This document shows positions 29,459-39,631 of a stretch of DNA of 55,390 nucleotides, piece by piece. A program made the translations under genes and the position numbers. Below the pieces are notes generated by a model, which was given only the letters and a program-made list of their open reading frames with translations, ran no database searches and was not told the origin of the DNA. This stretch comes from Verrucomicrobiota bacterium (GTDB taxonomy: Bacteria; Verrucomicrobiota; Verrucomicrobiia; Verrucomicrobiales; Akkermansiaceae), in NCBI GenBank assembly GCA_026397725.1, contig JAPLUI010000493.1, positions 1-55,390 on the forward strand. Direction: 5' to 3'. Every line of letters begins with the position of its first letter. The first letter of the stretch is position 1.

Positions 29459-30628
29459 TCAGGAGGCTGAAGCGCCGGCTGAGGCTGGCAAAATCCCAAG
29501 GCCATGGTACGGGAAGACGTTGTTGGCAACGGTTGCGATGGTGGCGTGCAACTCTGCTTCAACAGTTTGGCGTTGCTCGGACGTCACCGCCAACTCGCGG
29601 TCGCGCAAGCCCCCGACCCATTCCGCACTGGCCAGCATGCAGCCGCCCATACCCGCGCTGAAATCGTGTTCATCCTCCCCGCCACACGTCCGCCATGCCA
29701 GCGCCCAGCCGCGCACGGTGTTCTCGACGTGATAGCCGCCGCCGCCGACGATGAGCAGCGGCTTGTCAAGGCGCAGCAGGCGGCCCAGCGCGTCCATCAG
29801 CGCGTTGTTGGTCAGGCACAGGTGCGTGAGCGGATCGCCAGAGAGCGCGTCCATGCCCAACTCCACCACGATGACATCCGGGTTGTAAGCCTCCAGCAAG
29901 GGCACGGCCACCCGGTCGAACGCCAGCAGGAAGGCGCCATCGTAGGTTCCGGCGGGCAGGGAGACGTTGGCGTTGTACCCCAGCCCGGGTCCCTCGCCGA
30001 TTTCATTCTCGAACCCGCCCCAGGGAAACAGGGTCTTGCCGCTCTCGTGCAGCGAGATGGTCAGGACCTCATTGCAGGTGTAAAAGGCGGCTTGGGTGCC
30101 GTCACCGTGGTGCGCGTCCACGTCCAGGCAGGCAACCCGCTTGCCGGCCGCAGTCAGGCGCATGCAGGCCAGCACCACATCGTTCAGATAACAGAAGCCC
30201 GCCGCCTTCTCTGCCATCGCATGGTGAAACCCGCCTAGCAGATTGAAGGCGATGTCGGCCTTGCCCGCCAGCAACCAATCCGCTGCCGTCAACGCTGCCC
30301 CACACGCCCAGGAACCGTATTCAAAAAGGTCCTTGAAGACGGGGGTGTCCGGCCCGCCGATACCCATGTGCAGGCCTGCTATCGTCAGATCACCTGCGGC
30401 GGCACGCTGCAGTTCCTCCAAGTAACGGGCCGGGTGAAATTGCTGAAGCTCGGCGAGGGTGGCCTGGCGTGGCACCACCTCCGCCTGCTGCTCACTGCCG
30501 AGCAAGCCGAAGCTCACCAGCCGTTGGCGCGTCAGCCCGGCACGCTGCGTTTTGAACGGGCAATCCGCAGGATAGCTCAAGCGTTCGACTTCCGGCGTAT
30601 AGATGAAAGCCAGCTTGCGATCCTTCAT
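29459..30628 (-). CDS. acuC: AcuC-type histone deacetylase family protein
   Basis: 389 residues of the arginase/deacetylase fold, expected to remove acetyl groups from lysines of target proteins. Zinc and catalytic signatures are GGFHHAMAEKAAGFCYLND (the tandem His), ACLDVDAHHGDGTQAAFY and LGMDALSGDPLTHL, followed by GGGGYHVENTVRGWA. In Bacillus AcuC deacetylates and activates acetyl-CoA synthetase. Here it follows an acetyl-CoA hydrolase-GNAT fusion by 65 bases on the same strand, so it probably reverses the acetylation made by that GNAT. The C-terminal 15 residues are Ala/Ser-rich and not conserved. Confidence 0.88.
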   Translation of the reverse strand: MKDRKLAFIYTPEVERLSYPADCPFKTQRAGLTRQRLVSFGLLGSEQQAEVVPRQATLAELQQFHPARYLEELQRAAAGDLTIAGLHMGIGGPDTPVFKDLFEYGSWACGAALTAADWLLAGKADIAFNLLGGFHHAMAEKAAGFCYLNDVVLACMRLTAAGKRVACLDVDAHHGDGTQAAFYTCNEVLTISLHESGKTLFPWGGFENEIGEGPGLGYNANVSLPAGTYDGAFLLAFDRVAVPLLEAYNPDVIVVELGMDALSGDPLTHLCLTNNALMDALGRLLRLDKPLLIVGGGGYHVENTVRGWALAWRTCGGEDEHDFSAGMGGCMLASAEWVGGLRDRELAVTSEQRQTVEAELHATIATVANNVFPYHGLGILPASAGASAS

Positions 30629-30693
30629 GGGGTTTGCTCGGGGCTGTGGCGGGGTTGGCGTGCTCGCTGGCGCTGCGGTGGGACGTGTGGCAA

Positions 30694-32571
30694 TTACTCG
30701 AACTCCATCTCGTAGCTGTAAACATTGCCGGTGAACTTGGTCCTGATCTTACAGTTGGACTTGTTGATGACCGCCTGCATCGCCTTGTTCTCGACCAGCA
30801 CCTCGGCCGTGAAACCGCGAATGCCGTCACGGCGGGCGATCCGGATGAGATGCAGGAACAGAAACGCGCCGATGCCACGGTTCTGCCACTCGTCATGCAC
30901 CACGAAGGCCACTTCCGCCAGGTTCGTCTTCGGATCGAGGTAATAGCTGCCAATGGCAATGATGGCTTCGCCGTGCGCTTCGGGCAGGGTGCCGACGATG
31001 GCCACGTCGTTGCGGTGATCGATATACACGAAGTCCTGGATTTGCCGGCGCGGCACGAACTGCTGATGGCTCATGAACCGGTAGAAAATCGTCGCCTCGG
31101 AGAGCCGGTAGAACAACTCGCGCATCCGCGGCTCGTCGGTCGGGTGGATCGGCCGGAAGTTGACCAGCGTGCCGTCGTTGAGCAAGTAGGTTGTGCGCAG
31201 TTCCTTGGGACCCAACAGAATCTTGCCTTCCAGGTCGGCCAGTTCGGTGGACAGATACTTGGCTTCGATCGCTTGCCGCAACAGGTCGGCGCGAAAATCG
31301 GGATGCGCGATGCTGATGAGCGCCATGGCGCGTTCGCTAACGCTTTTGCCGTGCAGGTAGGCCGTGCCATATTCGGTGACGACGTAATACACGCCGGCCC
31401 GCGTGGTCACGACGCCAGCGCCGGTGCTGAGATGGACCACGATGCGGGACACCGTGCCGTCTTGGGCCGTCGAGGGGAGCGCGATGATGGCCTTGCCACC
31501 GGCCGCCTTGGCCGCCCCGCGGTTGAAATCCACCTGCCCGCCCACGCCCGAGAAAAACTTCGAGCCGATCGAATCGGCGCAGACCTGGCCGGTCAAATCG
31601 ATTTCCAGCGCGGTGTTGATGGCCACCATTTTGTGCTGCTGGTTGATGGTGAAGGGATTGTTGACGTATTCCGTCGGGTGGAAGGCGAAGAGGGGATTGT
31701 TGTCGATGAAGTCGTAGAGTTTCCGCGTGCCCAGGCAGAAGCTGGCGACGACCTTGCCGCGGTCCACGGTCTTGCGGGTGCCGTTGATGGCACCACACTG
31801 GATCAGATCCACAATTCCGTCGGTGATCAACTCGGTGTGAATGCCGAGGTCCTGCTTGTCCTTGAGGAAACCCAGCAGGGCCTGCGGAATCCGTCCAATG
31901 CCGACTTCAATCGTGGAGCCATCTTCAACCAGGGCCGAGATGTTCTCGGCGATCTGCCGGGTGATCTCGGTGATTTCCGGGGGCAGCACTTCGAGAATCA
32001 TGGCTTCGCTGGGCACCAGCACGTCGATGTCGTAGGCGTGAATGAAGGAATTTCCCAGCGTGCGCGGCATGTTGGGGTTGACTTGGGCAATGACCAGTGA
32101 GGCGTTCTCGGCGGCGCTCTTGACGATGTCCACCGAGACCCCCAGACTGCACATGCCGTATTCGTCAGGCGGCGTCACCTGGATCAAGGCCACGTCCAGC
32201 GGAAGCTGGCCGGAGTTGAACAAGCGCGGCACGTCCGAAAGGTGGATGGGCGTGTAATCGCCCAGCCCTTCCTGGATGATGTCGCGCACGTTTTCAGCGA
32301 TGAAGAAGCTGTTGACGCGGAAATACTGGGCCAGATCCCGGTGGGCGTAAGGAGCCTCGCCAAAGGTCAGCAGATGCAGAATTTCCGTGTCGGGCAACTC
32401 GCGGGCACGCTGCGTGAGGGCGCCAACCAGTTCAAGTGGCTCGGCGCAGCCGGTGCCGATGAAGACCCGCTGGCCAGGCCGGATTTTCTTCACCGCGGTC
32501 ATGGCGGTGGCGATGGTGGACTGGTACTTTTCCTTCCACGCGGGGTCGTAACTTGGGGTTCGGTCACTCAT
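30694..32571 (-). CDS. Acetyl-CoA hydrolase/CoA-transferase fused to GNAT acetyltransferase
   Basis: 625 residues. Residues 1-430 are an acetyl-CoA hydrolase / 4-hydroxybutyrate CoA-transferase family enzyme (RPGQRVFIGTGCAEPLELVG, TPPDEYGMCSLGVSVD, and LGIHTELITDG with Glu247, the likely CoA-thioester glutamate; then GVGGQVDFNRGA). Residues about 460-625 are a GNAT domain (FRPIHPTDEPRMRELFYRL, EVAFVVHDEWQNRGIGAFLF as acetyl-CoA motif A). The fusion places a protein acetyltransferase on an acetyl-CoA-handling enzyme. ATG 32571 overlaps the stop of the upstream acetate-CoA ligase gene by 4 bases. Substrate (acetate or another acyl group) is inferred from family only. Confidence 0.88.
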   Translation of the reverse strand: MSDRTPSYDPAWKEKYQSTIATAMTAVKKIRPGQRVFIGTGCAEPLELVGALTQRARELPDTEILHLLTFGEAPYAHRDLAQYFRVNSFFIAENVRDIIQEGLGDYTPIHLSDVPRLFNSGQLPLDVALIQVTPPDEYGMCSLGVSVDIVKSAAENASLVIAQVNPNMPRTLGNSFIHAYDIDVLVPSEAMILEVLPPEITEITRQIAENISALVEDGSTIEVGIGRIPQALLGFLKDKQDLGIHTELITDGIVDLIQCGAINGTRKTVDRGKVVASFCLGTRKLYDFIDNNPLFAFHPTEYVNNPFTINQQHKMVAINTALEIDLTGQVCADSIGSKFFSGVGGQVDFNRGAAKAAGGKAIIALPSTAQDGTVSRIVVHLSTGAGVVTTRAGVYYVVTEYGTAYLHGKSVSERAMALISIAHPDFRADLLRQAIEAKYLSTELADLEGKILLGPKELRTTYLLNDGTLVNFRPIHPTDEPRMRELFYRLSEATIFYRFMSHQQFVPRRQIQDFVYIDHRNDVAIVGTLPEAHGEAIIAIGSYYLDPKTNLAEVAFVVHDEWQNRGIGAFLFLHLIRIARRDGIRGFTAEVLVENKAMQAVINKSNCKIRTKFTGNVYSYEMEFE

Positions 32572-34673
32572 TTCATTTCTCCTGCGGCAGCCAAAGTCAT
32601 GCGGGCATCGGCCACATAGGGCTGCATGCCGACGGGTCCGACGATGAACGGATTGATATCCAGTTCGCTGATTTCCTCGTAGTCGGTTGCGAGCTGGCTA
32701 ATGCGTTGCAGCGCGCCGGCGACGGCTAGCAGATCCACGGGGGCCTGCCCGCGGGCGCCTTCCAGCAGCGCATAGGACCGCGTGCCCTTCAACATCTGCA
32801 TCGCTTCCTCGGCCGTGATGGGTGCCAGGTGAAACGTCACGTCCTTCATGACCTCAACGAAAATGCCGCCCAGACCAAACATCAACATCGGGCCGAACTG
32901 CGGGTCGCGGGTCATGCCGAGAATGACCTCACGACCCCGCTGCCCCATCCTCTCGACGAAGGCCCCGCGGATGCAGGCCGTGGGCGCGTGCCCTTGAATG
33001 CGCAACATCATCAAATCAAAGGCATCGCGCACCTGCTCGGCGTTGACCAGGTTGAGACGCACCCCCCCAAAGTCGGACTTGTGAATGATGTCCGGTGAGG
33101 AAATCTTGAGCACCAGCGGGTAACCGATACGCTCGGCGATCTCAACCGCTTCATCAGCCGTCCTGGCCAGATTGCCGTCCAGCACATTGAAATTGTAGGC
33201 CCGCAGCACCTCCTTCGCTTCCACCTCACCCATTTGGAATTGGCCGGTGCGAAGATGCATCTGGAGGACGCGATCCACGCGGCGGCGGTTGACCGGGAAG
33301 CGGGTGACAATGCGGGGCGGCCGCCGCCGCCAGGCGTTGTAATCGCACATCGCCCGCAACGCGCCCATGGCGCGATCCGGCGACGGGTAATTCGGGATGC
33401 CCAGCGCCATGAGTCTTTCCTTGGCCAGCTCCACGTCGTTGCCGCCCATGAACGTGGTCAGCAACGGTTTCTTGCCTTGGTGCGATGCGGCGAGTTGTTC
33501 CGCGAGTTGCAGTGGTGCGGTCATGTTCTGCGGGGTGACCACCACCACGATGGCATCAATGTTCTCGTCGGCCTGGGCCAGCTCGAAACTCTTGACATAC
33601 CGGTCGGGTTCCGCATCGCCCAACACATCGATCGGATTGTTGAACGAGGCGGCCGCAGGCAGGAATTCCTGCAGCTTGGCCTTGGTGGCCTCGCTCGGCG
33701 ACACCATTTTCAAGCCGCACATTTCCGCGCTGTCGGCCGCCATGATGCCCGGGCCGCCGGCGTTGGTGATGACGGCGACGCGATTCCCCTGCGGCAGCGG
33801 TTGGGTGGCGAACGCCAACGCATAATCGAACAAGGCCTCGAAATTCTCGGCGCGGATGATGCCGGAGCGCCTGAACGCGGCACCGTAGGCGATGTCGGCC
33901 CCGGCGAGACTGCCGGTGTGGGACGAGGCGGCCTTGGCACCCGCCGAGGTGACACCGACCTTGAGGACGACCACCGGCTTGAGGGACGCGGCCTCTTCGG
34001 CGATGCGCAAAAACCGGTTGCCCTCGGTGATGCTTTCCAAATAGCAGGCGACGACCGCGGTTTCCTGGTCCTCAGTCAGCGCCTGGAGGAAATCCGCCTC
34101 GTTCAAGTCGGCCTTGTTGCCGATGCTGAACACCTTGCCCATGCCCAGCTTCTGCTTGCTCGCCCAGTCCAGAATGGCCACGCAAAGCGCGCCGGACTGG
34201 GAGATGAGCGAAATCCCCCCGCGCGGCGGCAGCGCCGGCGCGAAGGTGGCGTTCATCTGGTGCTGCGTGTTGAGCACCCCCAGGCAGTTAGGCCCCATGA
34301 GCCGCATCCCCAGCGACCGGCAAAGTTGCGCGATTTCCGCTTCTTCTTGCGCGCCCTCCGCACCCACTTCCTTGAACCCGGCCGTGATGATGATGACCTG
34401 CTTGGCACCCGCGTTGGCAGACGCCTGGACCGCGTCCTTCACGAACCTCGGCGGTACCACGATGATGCTCAGGTCAATCTTGCCGCCGAATTCCTCCAGA
34501 CTCCGGTAGCATTTCAGGCCGAGGATTTCCCGGGCCTCGGGATTAACCGGGACAATGGTGCCTTTGAATTCGCTCTTGAGCAGGTTGGCGACAAAGGCAT
34601 AGCCGACCTTGCTGGGCTTGCGGGACGCGCCCAAGACAGCCACGGTTTCAGGTGTTAATAGTGATTCAAGCAT
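32568..34673 (-). CDS. Acetate-CoA ligase (ADP-forming) / acyl-CoA synthetase
   Basis: 701 residues from ATG 34673. It has the ACD layout. An N-terminal CoA-binding domain carries VAVLGASRKPSKVGYAFVAN. A succinyl-CoA-synthetase-like domain has the phospho-histidine loop AKAASSHTGSLAG (His252). A C-terminal ATP-grasp domain follows from about 475 (AERIGYPLVLKISSPDIIHK, then SDFGGVRLNL and ISELDINPFIV). It interconverts acetyl-CoA + ADP + Pi with acetate + ATP + CoA. The open frame runs 80 codons further upstream with Arg/Pro-rich sequence, so the start at MLESLLTPETVAVLG is preferred. First gene of a three-gene operon with the hydrolase-GNAT fusion and acuC. Confidence 0.92.
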   Translation of the reverse strand: MLESLLTPETVAVLGASRKPSKVGYAFVANLLKSEFKGTIVPVNPEAREILGLKCYRSLEEFGGKIDLSIIVVPPRFVKDAVQASANAGAKQVIIITAGFKEVGAEGAQEEAEIAQLCRSLGMRLMGPNCLGVLNTQHQMNATFAPALPPRGGISLISQSGALCVAILDWASKQKLGMGKVFSIGNKADLNEADFLQALTEDQETAVVACYLESITEGNRFLRIAEEAASLKPVVVLKVGVTSAGAKAASSHTGSLAGADIAYGAAFRRSGIIRAENFEALFDYALAFATQPLPQGNRVAVITNAGGPGIMAADSAEMCGLKMVSPSEATKAKLQEFLPAAASFNNPIDVLGDAEPDRYVKSFELAQADENIDAIVVVVTPQNMTAPLQLAEQLAASHQGKKPLLTTFMGGNDVELAKERLMALGIPNYPSPDRAMGALRAMCDYNAWRRRPPRIVTRFPVNRRRVDRVLQMHLRTGQFQMGEVEAKEVLRAYNFNVLDGNLARTADEAVEIAERIGYPLVLKISSPDIIHKSDFGGVRLNLVNAEQVRDAFDLMMLRIQGHAPTACIRGAFVERMGQRGREVILGMTRDPQFGPMLMFGLGGIFVEVMKDVTFHLAPITAEEAMQMLKGTRSYALLEGARGQAPVDLLAVAGALQRISQLATDYEEISELDINPFIVGPVGMQPYVADARMTLAAAGEMK

Positions 34674-35727
34674 GTGTTGCAGGCGGGCAAGATACCGGTT
34701 TCGACAAGCGCTGCTAGAAAATCGCGCTGCGGATTCCTGCGCCTGGGCCAGCCAGGGTGCGGAACGGATGTCGGGCGCATGTGGGCGTGCCGCCGGAGCG
34801 GTCACGAAGGTCTTCAATGCTAGAAATACAGGCCATGATTGGGGAAAATTGCGGGGAGTGCGGACGCGGAGTCTCGGCACCCGGACACTGCCGTCAAGCC
34901 GAATCCTCCACAAATTGGAAAAATGTTTTCAGCGGCGGTCGCTAAGAACCCTGTCTCTAACTCATTCCGATGATTCCCTCTCCCCGGGTCCACCTGGGCC
35001 TCCCACAGGCATCACGGATGCTCCCATTTACGCTATGGGGACTGGTGCAATCGCGAAACTATTGCTTGCGCTGCTCCGTGGGTGGGGTTGGCTTGGGAAT
35101 GAGACGCCCCGGTTTTCTGGTGCCAGGCCAGCGCCTGCCAGCCGGGGCGGAGGATTGGGAAGGCCGCCTGCCAGCTACCATTGCATCCGCAGGAATTGTC
35201 AGCGCCAGTTCTTCCTGGGGCTGCCGGAGAACGAAATGTTCCGCACCTGGAGGCGGGTGGATGGGGGCTTTTCAGGTGGCGTGTCGGGATCGTTTCGGTG
35301 CTGGCCGGAAGGATGGCGCGAGGAGGATGCGAGCAGCCGCGCCGGCGGTGAACCGGGACTTATGGAGTGATGGAGTGCGCGTGGAGTGCGCGTGACTTGA
35401 ACCGGGGGATCGGTTAGGGCGCTGGCCGCGCCCGCAGCGACTGGCGAAGGTGGTTGACCCGAGGCGCGGTTCCGCTGGTGCGGCGGCATGACGGAGTGCG
35501 GCCGGTGTTGAGGAACTTCCGACGGAATCAAGGCCAAGCAGCGCAAGCGGCAAGTCATGCAGCCTGATTGGGGCTGATTGAACATGTGACGCGGGCAGCG
35601 TTTGACGGAAGAGGTCGGCAAATCAGCGTTCCCCAGCATGGCTCAAGCAATTTTCTGATAACACACCAGGAACCTTCACATCAGGAACCTTCACATGATC
35701 ACATGATAACAATACCCGGTGGAGGTC
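34674..35727. other. Intergenic region without recognisable gene
   Basis: About 1 kb between the divergently placed starts and stops of the acetate operon and the oxidoreductase gene. Open frames here are Arg/Pro/Gly-rich and resemble no family. Two small features are visible. A 15-base direct repeat CAGGAACCTTCACAT occurs at 35667-35681 and 35682-35696, and a GGAGTGCGCGT duplication lies near 35370-35395. The operon promoter is presumably close to 34700-34900 but was not resolved. Confidence 0.5.
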
Positions 35728-37023
35728 CTATGTCAGTTTCCAGTCGCCGCGGCAGATGACTTTCTTGAGCAGGGCGTCGGCTTCGGCATCGCCGATGACA
35801 TCCTCTTTGACCGGATCCCACTTGAGGGCGCGGCCGAGGGTTTGTGAGACGTAGCCCAAGTGCCCGGGGGTGATTGACCGGTGGGCGGTTTCCGCAGGGC
35901 AAATGCACTCCTTGCGGGTCAGGATGCCATCGACAAAGTTTCGATGGTGGTCGTTGGACTTGTAGGCCTTGATGGGGCCGCGGTCAAAGGATTCGTGGAT
36001 CCATTCCTTGTTTGAGGCGTCGATTTTGCCGCGATCGACAAAGACCCAGCCGTCCTGGCCGATCCACTTCGTGCCCATGGGGTTTTTGTTGGAAATTGAG
36101 ACCGTGTATCCAGCGGCGTATTCGGACAGGACCTCGTAGTCGATCGGGCCATCCCACATGCCACGTTCCGGGAACTTGAACCCTTTGGCTTCCACCTTGA
36201 TCGGGCCGCTCTTGTCGAGGCCGAGGCCCCAATGCGCGATGTCGTTGTGGTGGCCGATCCAGTCCATGAGCTGGCCGCCGCCGAAATCGAGGCACCAGCG
36301 CCAGTTCCAGTGGAGGCGGTCCTTGTGATACGGGAGCAGGCGGCTCGGTCCGCACCACATGTTGTAGTCGAGGGTGGGGGGGATTTCCTGCGCGATCTTG
36401 CCTTCTTCCGTGGTTCCATTGCCGGTCGGCAGGCCGACTTCGACGTGTTTGACCTTGCCAATGAGTCCATTGAGGACGATATCGACGGCCATGCGGAAGC
36501 GCGTATCGGAGCGCTGCTGGGATCCGGTCTGGAAGATGGCCTTGCGCTTGGCGGCCTCGCGGTAGAGCAGCTGGCCTTCGGTGAAGCGGTGGGTGACCGG
36601 CTTTTCGCAATAGACGTCCTTGCCATTGCGGAGAGCTTCGAGGGCCGCCAAGGCATGCCAGTGGTCCGGGGTGCCGATCACCACGGCGTCGATATCCTTG
36701 CGGGCGCAGAGTTCGCGGAAGTCGCCATAACCATCACATCCCTTGTAGGTGCCGCTCGCCTTGTCCGTGGCGTAGCGCTTCTCGACCTCTGCCTTGGCAT
36801 TGTCCCGGTGGATTTTGTCGGGATCGCAAACCGCAAGAGCCTGAATCTCCTTGTGGTTCATCAAGTTGAACAGGTCACCGCTGCCCTGGCCGCCGCAGCC
36901 AATGAGGCCGAGGCCGATGCGGCTGTTCGGGGAGGTCGCGGCGCCCAGGGCGTTGGTGGAAATGATGGCCGGCATGGATACAACGGCCGCTGATGTGGTC
37001 TTGAGGAATGTTCTGCGTTTCAT
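35728..37023 (-). CDS. Tat-exported Gfo/Idh/MocA-family oxidoreductase
   Basis: 431 residues from ATG 37023. A twin-arginine signal, MKRRTFLKTTSAAVVSMPAI, precedes the Rossmann domain (RIGLGLIGCGGQGSGDL for NAD(P) binding, then VIGTPDHWH and VYCEKPVTH with the catalytic-type EKP). The C-terminal alpha/beta domain contains LHWNWRWCLDFGGGQLMDWI and GHHNDIAHWGL. This subfamily is greatly expanded in Verrucomicrobia and Planctomycetes and is expected to oxidise or epimerise sugar derivatives in the periplasm. The divergent neighbour, 289 bases away, is a GH127 arabinofuranosidase-like enzyme, so a role in glycan breakdown is likely. Confidence 0.9.
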   Translation of the reverse strand: MKRRTFLKTTSAAVVSMPAIISTNALGAATSPNSRIGLGLIGCGGQGSGDLFNLMNHKEIQALAVCDPDKIHRDNAKAEVEKRYATDKASGTYKGCDGYGDFRELCARKDIDAVVIGTPDHWHALAALEALRNGKDVYCEKPVTHRFTEGQLLYREAAKRKAIFQTGSQQRSDTRFRMAVDIVLNGLIGKVKHVEVGLPTGNGTTEEGKIAQEIPPTLDYNMWCGPSRLLPYHKDRLHWNWRWCLDFGGGQLMDWIGHHNDIAHWGLGLDKSGPIKVEAKGFKFPERGMWDGPIDYEVLSEYAAGYTVSISNKNPMGTKWIGQDGWVFVDRGKIDASNKEWIHESFDRGPIKAYKSNDHHRNFVDGILTRKECICPAETAHRSITPGHLGYVSQTLGRALKWDPVKEDVIGDAEADALLKKVICRGDWKLT

Positions 37024-37312
37024 GTGCACGCAGAGAATCTGGCGGATTCCGGGAGGTGTCAAGGATGAATTAGGGATGAATTGCCGGATTCCGTGGGGGG
37101 CGTCGTCCGGCCTGCGGGCCGGGCGGCCTTTTCCCGGAGCAGTTCCTCAGTTCGACTCGCCCACGCGTCATGGATGATGCTGGGACCGGGTCTGATTTCC
37201 ATTGAAAGATCCCCCTCCCCGCTTGAGTAGTTGCATCCCGTGGCCACAAGAATTCATGGGACTGGCAGATTCAAACGCACCCGCCATGGCTCCTGTGCCA
37301 TGGATCACCACC

Positions 37313-39631
37313 ATGAAAACAAAACACACACTGTTACCGCTCGCACTGTCCGTGATTGGTATCCCGTTGGTTCACCCGCTGCATGCAGCGGAAGTCCCTG
37401 AAAAGGCGGCCATCAAGGTCAGGCCGTTCAGCCTAACCGATGTCAAGCTGCTGGACGGTCCCTTCAAACATGCGGAGGCACTGAACGAGAAATACCTGCT
37501 GAGCCTGGAACCCGACAGGTTGCTCCACACGTTCCGGTTGACCGCCGGCCTGCCGACATCCGCCAAGCCATACGGCGGCTGGGAAGAACCCAAGGGCGAG
37601 TTGCGCGGCCATGCGGTGGGGCACTACCTGTCCGGCTGCGCGCTGGCCTATCAGAGCAGTGGCAACGAAAAACTCAAGGAGCAGGCGGCGCAAGTGGTCG
37701 CAGGCATGGCCGCATGCCAGGCCAAATTCCCCAGCGGATACCTCAGTGCCTATCCGGAAGAACTGATCGACCGTGTGGTGGCCCTCCAGCCCGTTTGGGC
37801 CCCATGGTACACCCTGCACAAAATCTACGCAGGCCTGCTGGACCAATACCAGCTCTGCGGCAACCAGCAGGCGCTCGAGGTGCTTGAAAAGGCCATTGCG
37901 TGGGTGGATTCCCGCATGAGCCAGCTCACGGACGAACGAATGCAGGCGATGCTGAACTGTGAGCACGGCGGCATGAACGAGGTCATTGCCAACCTCTATG
38001 GTGTCACTGGCAACGAGAAATACCTGAGACTCGCGATCCGCTTCAATCATCACGCCGTCCTCGATCCAGCCCGCAACGGCGAGGACAGGCTCAACGGCCT
38101 GCACGCCAACACCCAGTTCCCGAAATTCGTCGGCATGGCACGCGAATACGAGTTCACCAACGATGAGTCCTACCGCAAGGGTTGTGAGTTCTTCTGGAAC
38201 GTGGTGACCAAGGAACGTTCCTATGTCATCGGCGGCAACAGCGACGGCGAAGGGTTCTCCCCCAAGGAACATCTGTCAAATTTTCTCGGGCCCAACACCA
38301 CGGAAACCTGCAACACCTATAACATGCTCAGGCTGACGCGCCAGCTCATGAGGTGGGATCCCAAGGCCGGGTATGCCGACTACTACGAGAGGGCGCTCTA
38401 CAATCACATGCTCCCCCAACAGAATCCCGAAACCGGCATGGTGCTTTATTACATGCCCCTGCGTGCCGGATCAGAACGGCCCAGCCGCTTCGGCACCCCG
38501 GATAACGCATTCTGGTGCTGCACGGGCACGGGCATGGAAAGCCAGTCGAAGTATGGCGATTCGGTCTATTTCCACAGCGACAGGGATCTCTATGTGAACC
38601 TGTTCATGGCCACCGAACTCACCTGGCAGGACCAGGGCATCAAGGTGCGCCAGGAAACGAAGTATCCTGAAGTGCCGTCCACCAAGCTCACCATCACCGC
38701 CGTCAAACCCGTGGCCATGGCCATCAACCTGAGATACCCATACTGGGCGACCAGCGGTATCGACCTGATGGTGAATGGCCGGAAACAAACCGTCACCACC
38801 AAGCCCGGCAGTTATATCGCGCTGGATCGCGAATGGAACACCGGCGACACGGTCGAACTCGCCATGCCGTTCAGCCTCCGCTTCGAATCCTTCAACGACG
38901 ATGAGAACAAGACCGCCGTCATGTATGGCCCGCTGGTGATGTGCGCATGGACCACCAAGGATAATCCCGTCTCGGTCATCCGTGGTGACAAGAACCAGGT
39001 GCTCAAGGCGCTCAAACCGGCCCAGGACCGGCCTAACACCTTCACCGCGCCCGCGACGATTTTCCGCACCTCGTTCGACCAGGCGGAGGGTGACACGACC
39101 TTGGTCCCGTTCTATCAGGAATACCGGAAGCCTTACACCGTCTATTGGGACGTCTATGACGACGCCCGCTGGGCCGCCAAGGAGGCCGCCATGAAGGCGG
39201 AGCAGGACCGCCAGCAGACCCACGATGCCCGGCGCGTGGATGGCCTGGAATTCTTCGACCAGGCCGAACGCGACCACAACTTCAAAGGTGAGAAAACCTT
39301 GTCGGGTGATCACAACGGGCGGCGCTGGCGCCACAGTGAAGCGGGCGGCTGGTTCCAATATGACATCAAGGTGCTCGCCGATCAGCCGCAAGTCCTCGCA
39401 TGCGCCTACTGGGGCTCTGATGGCAGCCGCAAGTTCGACATTCTCATCGACGGCCAGAAGATCGCCACCGAGGAACTCAAGAACGAAAAACCCAACCAGT
39501 TCTTCGATAGGGAATACCCGATTCCGGCCGACCTGCTCACAGGCAAGGACAAGGTCACCGTGAAATTCCAACCGGTGGCTGACAGCCTGGCCGGCGGCGT
39601 CTTCGGTTGTTATATCATGAAGGCGAAATAG
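37313..39631 (+). CDS. Glycoside hydrolase family 127 (beta-L-arabinofuranosidase-like)
   Basis: 772 residues from ATG 37313. The signal peptide is about residues 1-26 (LPLALSVIGIPLVHPLHAA). An alpha/alpha-barrel follows, with WEEPKGELRGHAVGHYLSG, VWAPWYTLHKIYAGLLDQY and NCEHGGMNEV. The metal/nucleophile set of GH127 is present: Glu331 and Cys333 in TTETCNTYNM, and Cys402-Cys403 in FWCCTGTGMES. A beta-sandwich region comes next (from about 440), then an extra C-terminal domain (GLEFFDQAERDHNFKGEKTL onward). It likely removes beta-L-arabinofuranose or a related sugar from plant or algal glycans outside the cytoplasm. The upstream ATGs in the same frame lack a signal peptide at the right distance. 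No promoter was resolved in 37024-37312. Confidence 0.9.
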   Translation: MKTKHTLLPLALSVIGIPLVHPLHAAEVPEKAAIKVRPFSLTDVKLLDGPFKHAEALNEKYLLSLEPDRLLHTFRLTAGLPTSAKPYGGWEEPKGELRGHAVGHYLSGCALAYQSSGNEKLKEQAAQVVAGMAACQAKFPSGYLSAYPEELIDRVVALQPVWAPWYTLHKIYAGLLDQYQLCGNQQALEVLEKAIAWVDSRMSQLTDERMQAMLNCEHGGMNEVIANLYGVTGNEKYLRLAIRFNHHAVLDPARNGEDRLNGLHANTQFPKFVGMAREYEFTNDESYRKGCEFFWNVVTKERSYVIGGNSDGEGFSPKEHLSNFLGPNTTETCNTYNMLRLTRQLMRWDPKAGYADYYERALYNHMLPQQNPETGMVLYYMPLRAGSERPSRFGTPDNAFWCCTGTGMESQSKYGDSVYFHSDRDLYVNLFMATELTWQDQGIKVRQETKYPEVPSTKLTITAVKPVAMAINLRYPYWATSGIDLMVNGRKQTVTTKPGSYIALDREWNTGDTVELAMPFSLRFESFNDDENKTAVMYGPLVMCAWTTKDNPVSVIRGDKNQVLKALKPAQDRPNTFTAPATIFRTSFDQAEGDTTLVPFYQEYRKPYTVYWDVYDDARWAAKEAAMKAEQDRQQTHDARRVDGLEFFDQAERDHNFKGEKTLSGDHNGRRWRHSEAGGWFQYDIKVLADQPQVLACAYWGSDGSRKFDILIDGQKIATEELKNEKPNQFFDREYPIPADLLTGKDKVTVKFQPVADSLAGGVFGCYIMKAK

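Noticed and set aside
33234..34658. 474-codon plus-strand open frame opposite the acetate-CoA ligase
   Set aside because: Arg/Gly/His-rich shadow of a strongly conserved gene.
34674..35400. 253-codon plus-strand open frame across the acetate-operon upstream region
   Set aside because: No conserved motif, mixed composition, and it would overlap the likely promoter region of the operon. Kept as intergenic.
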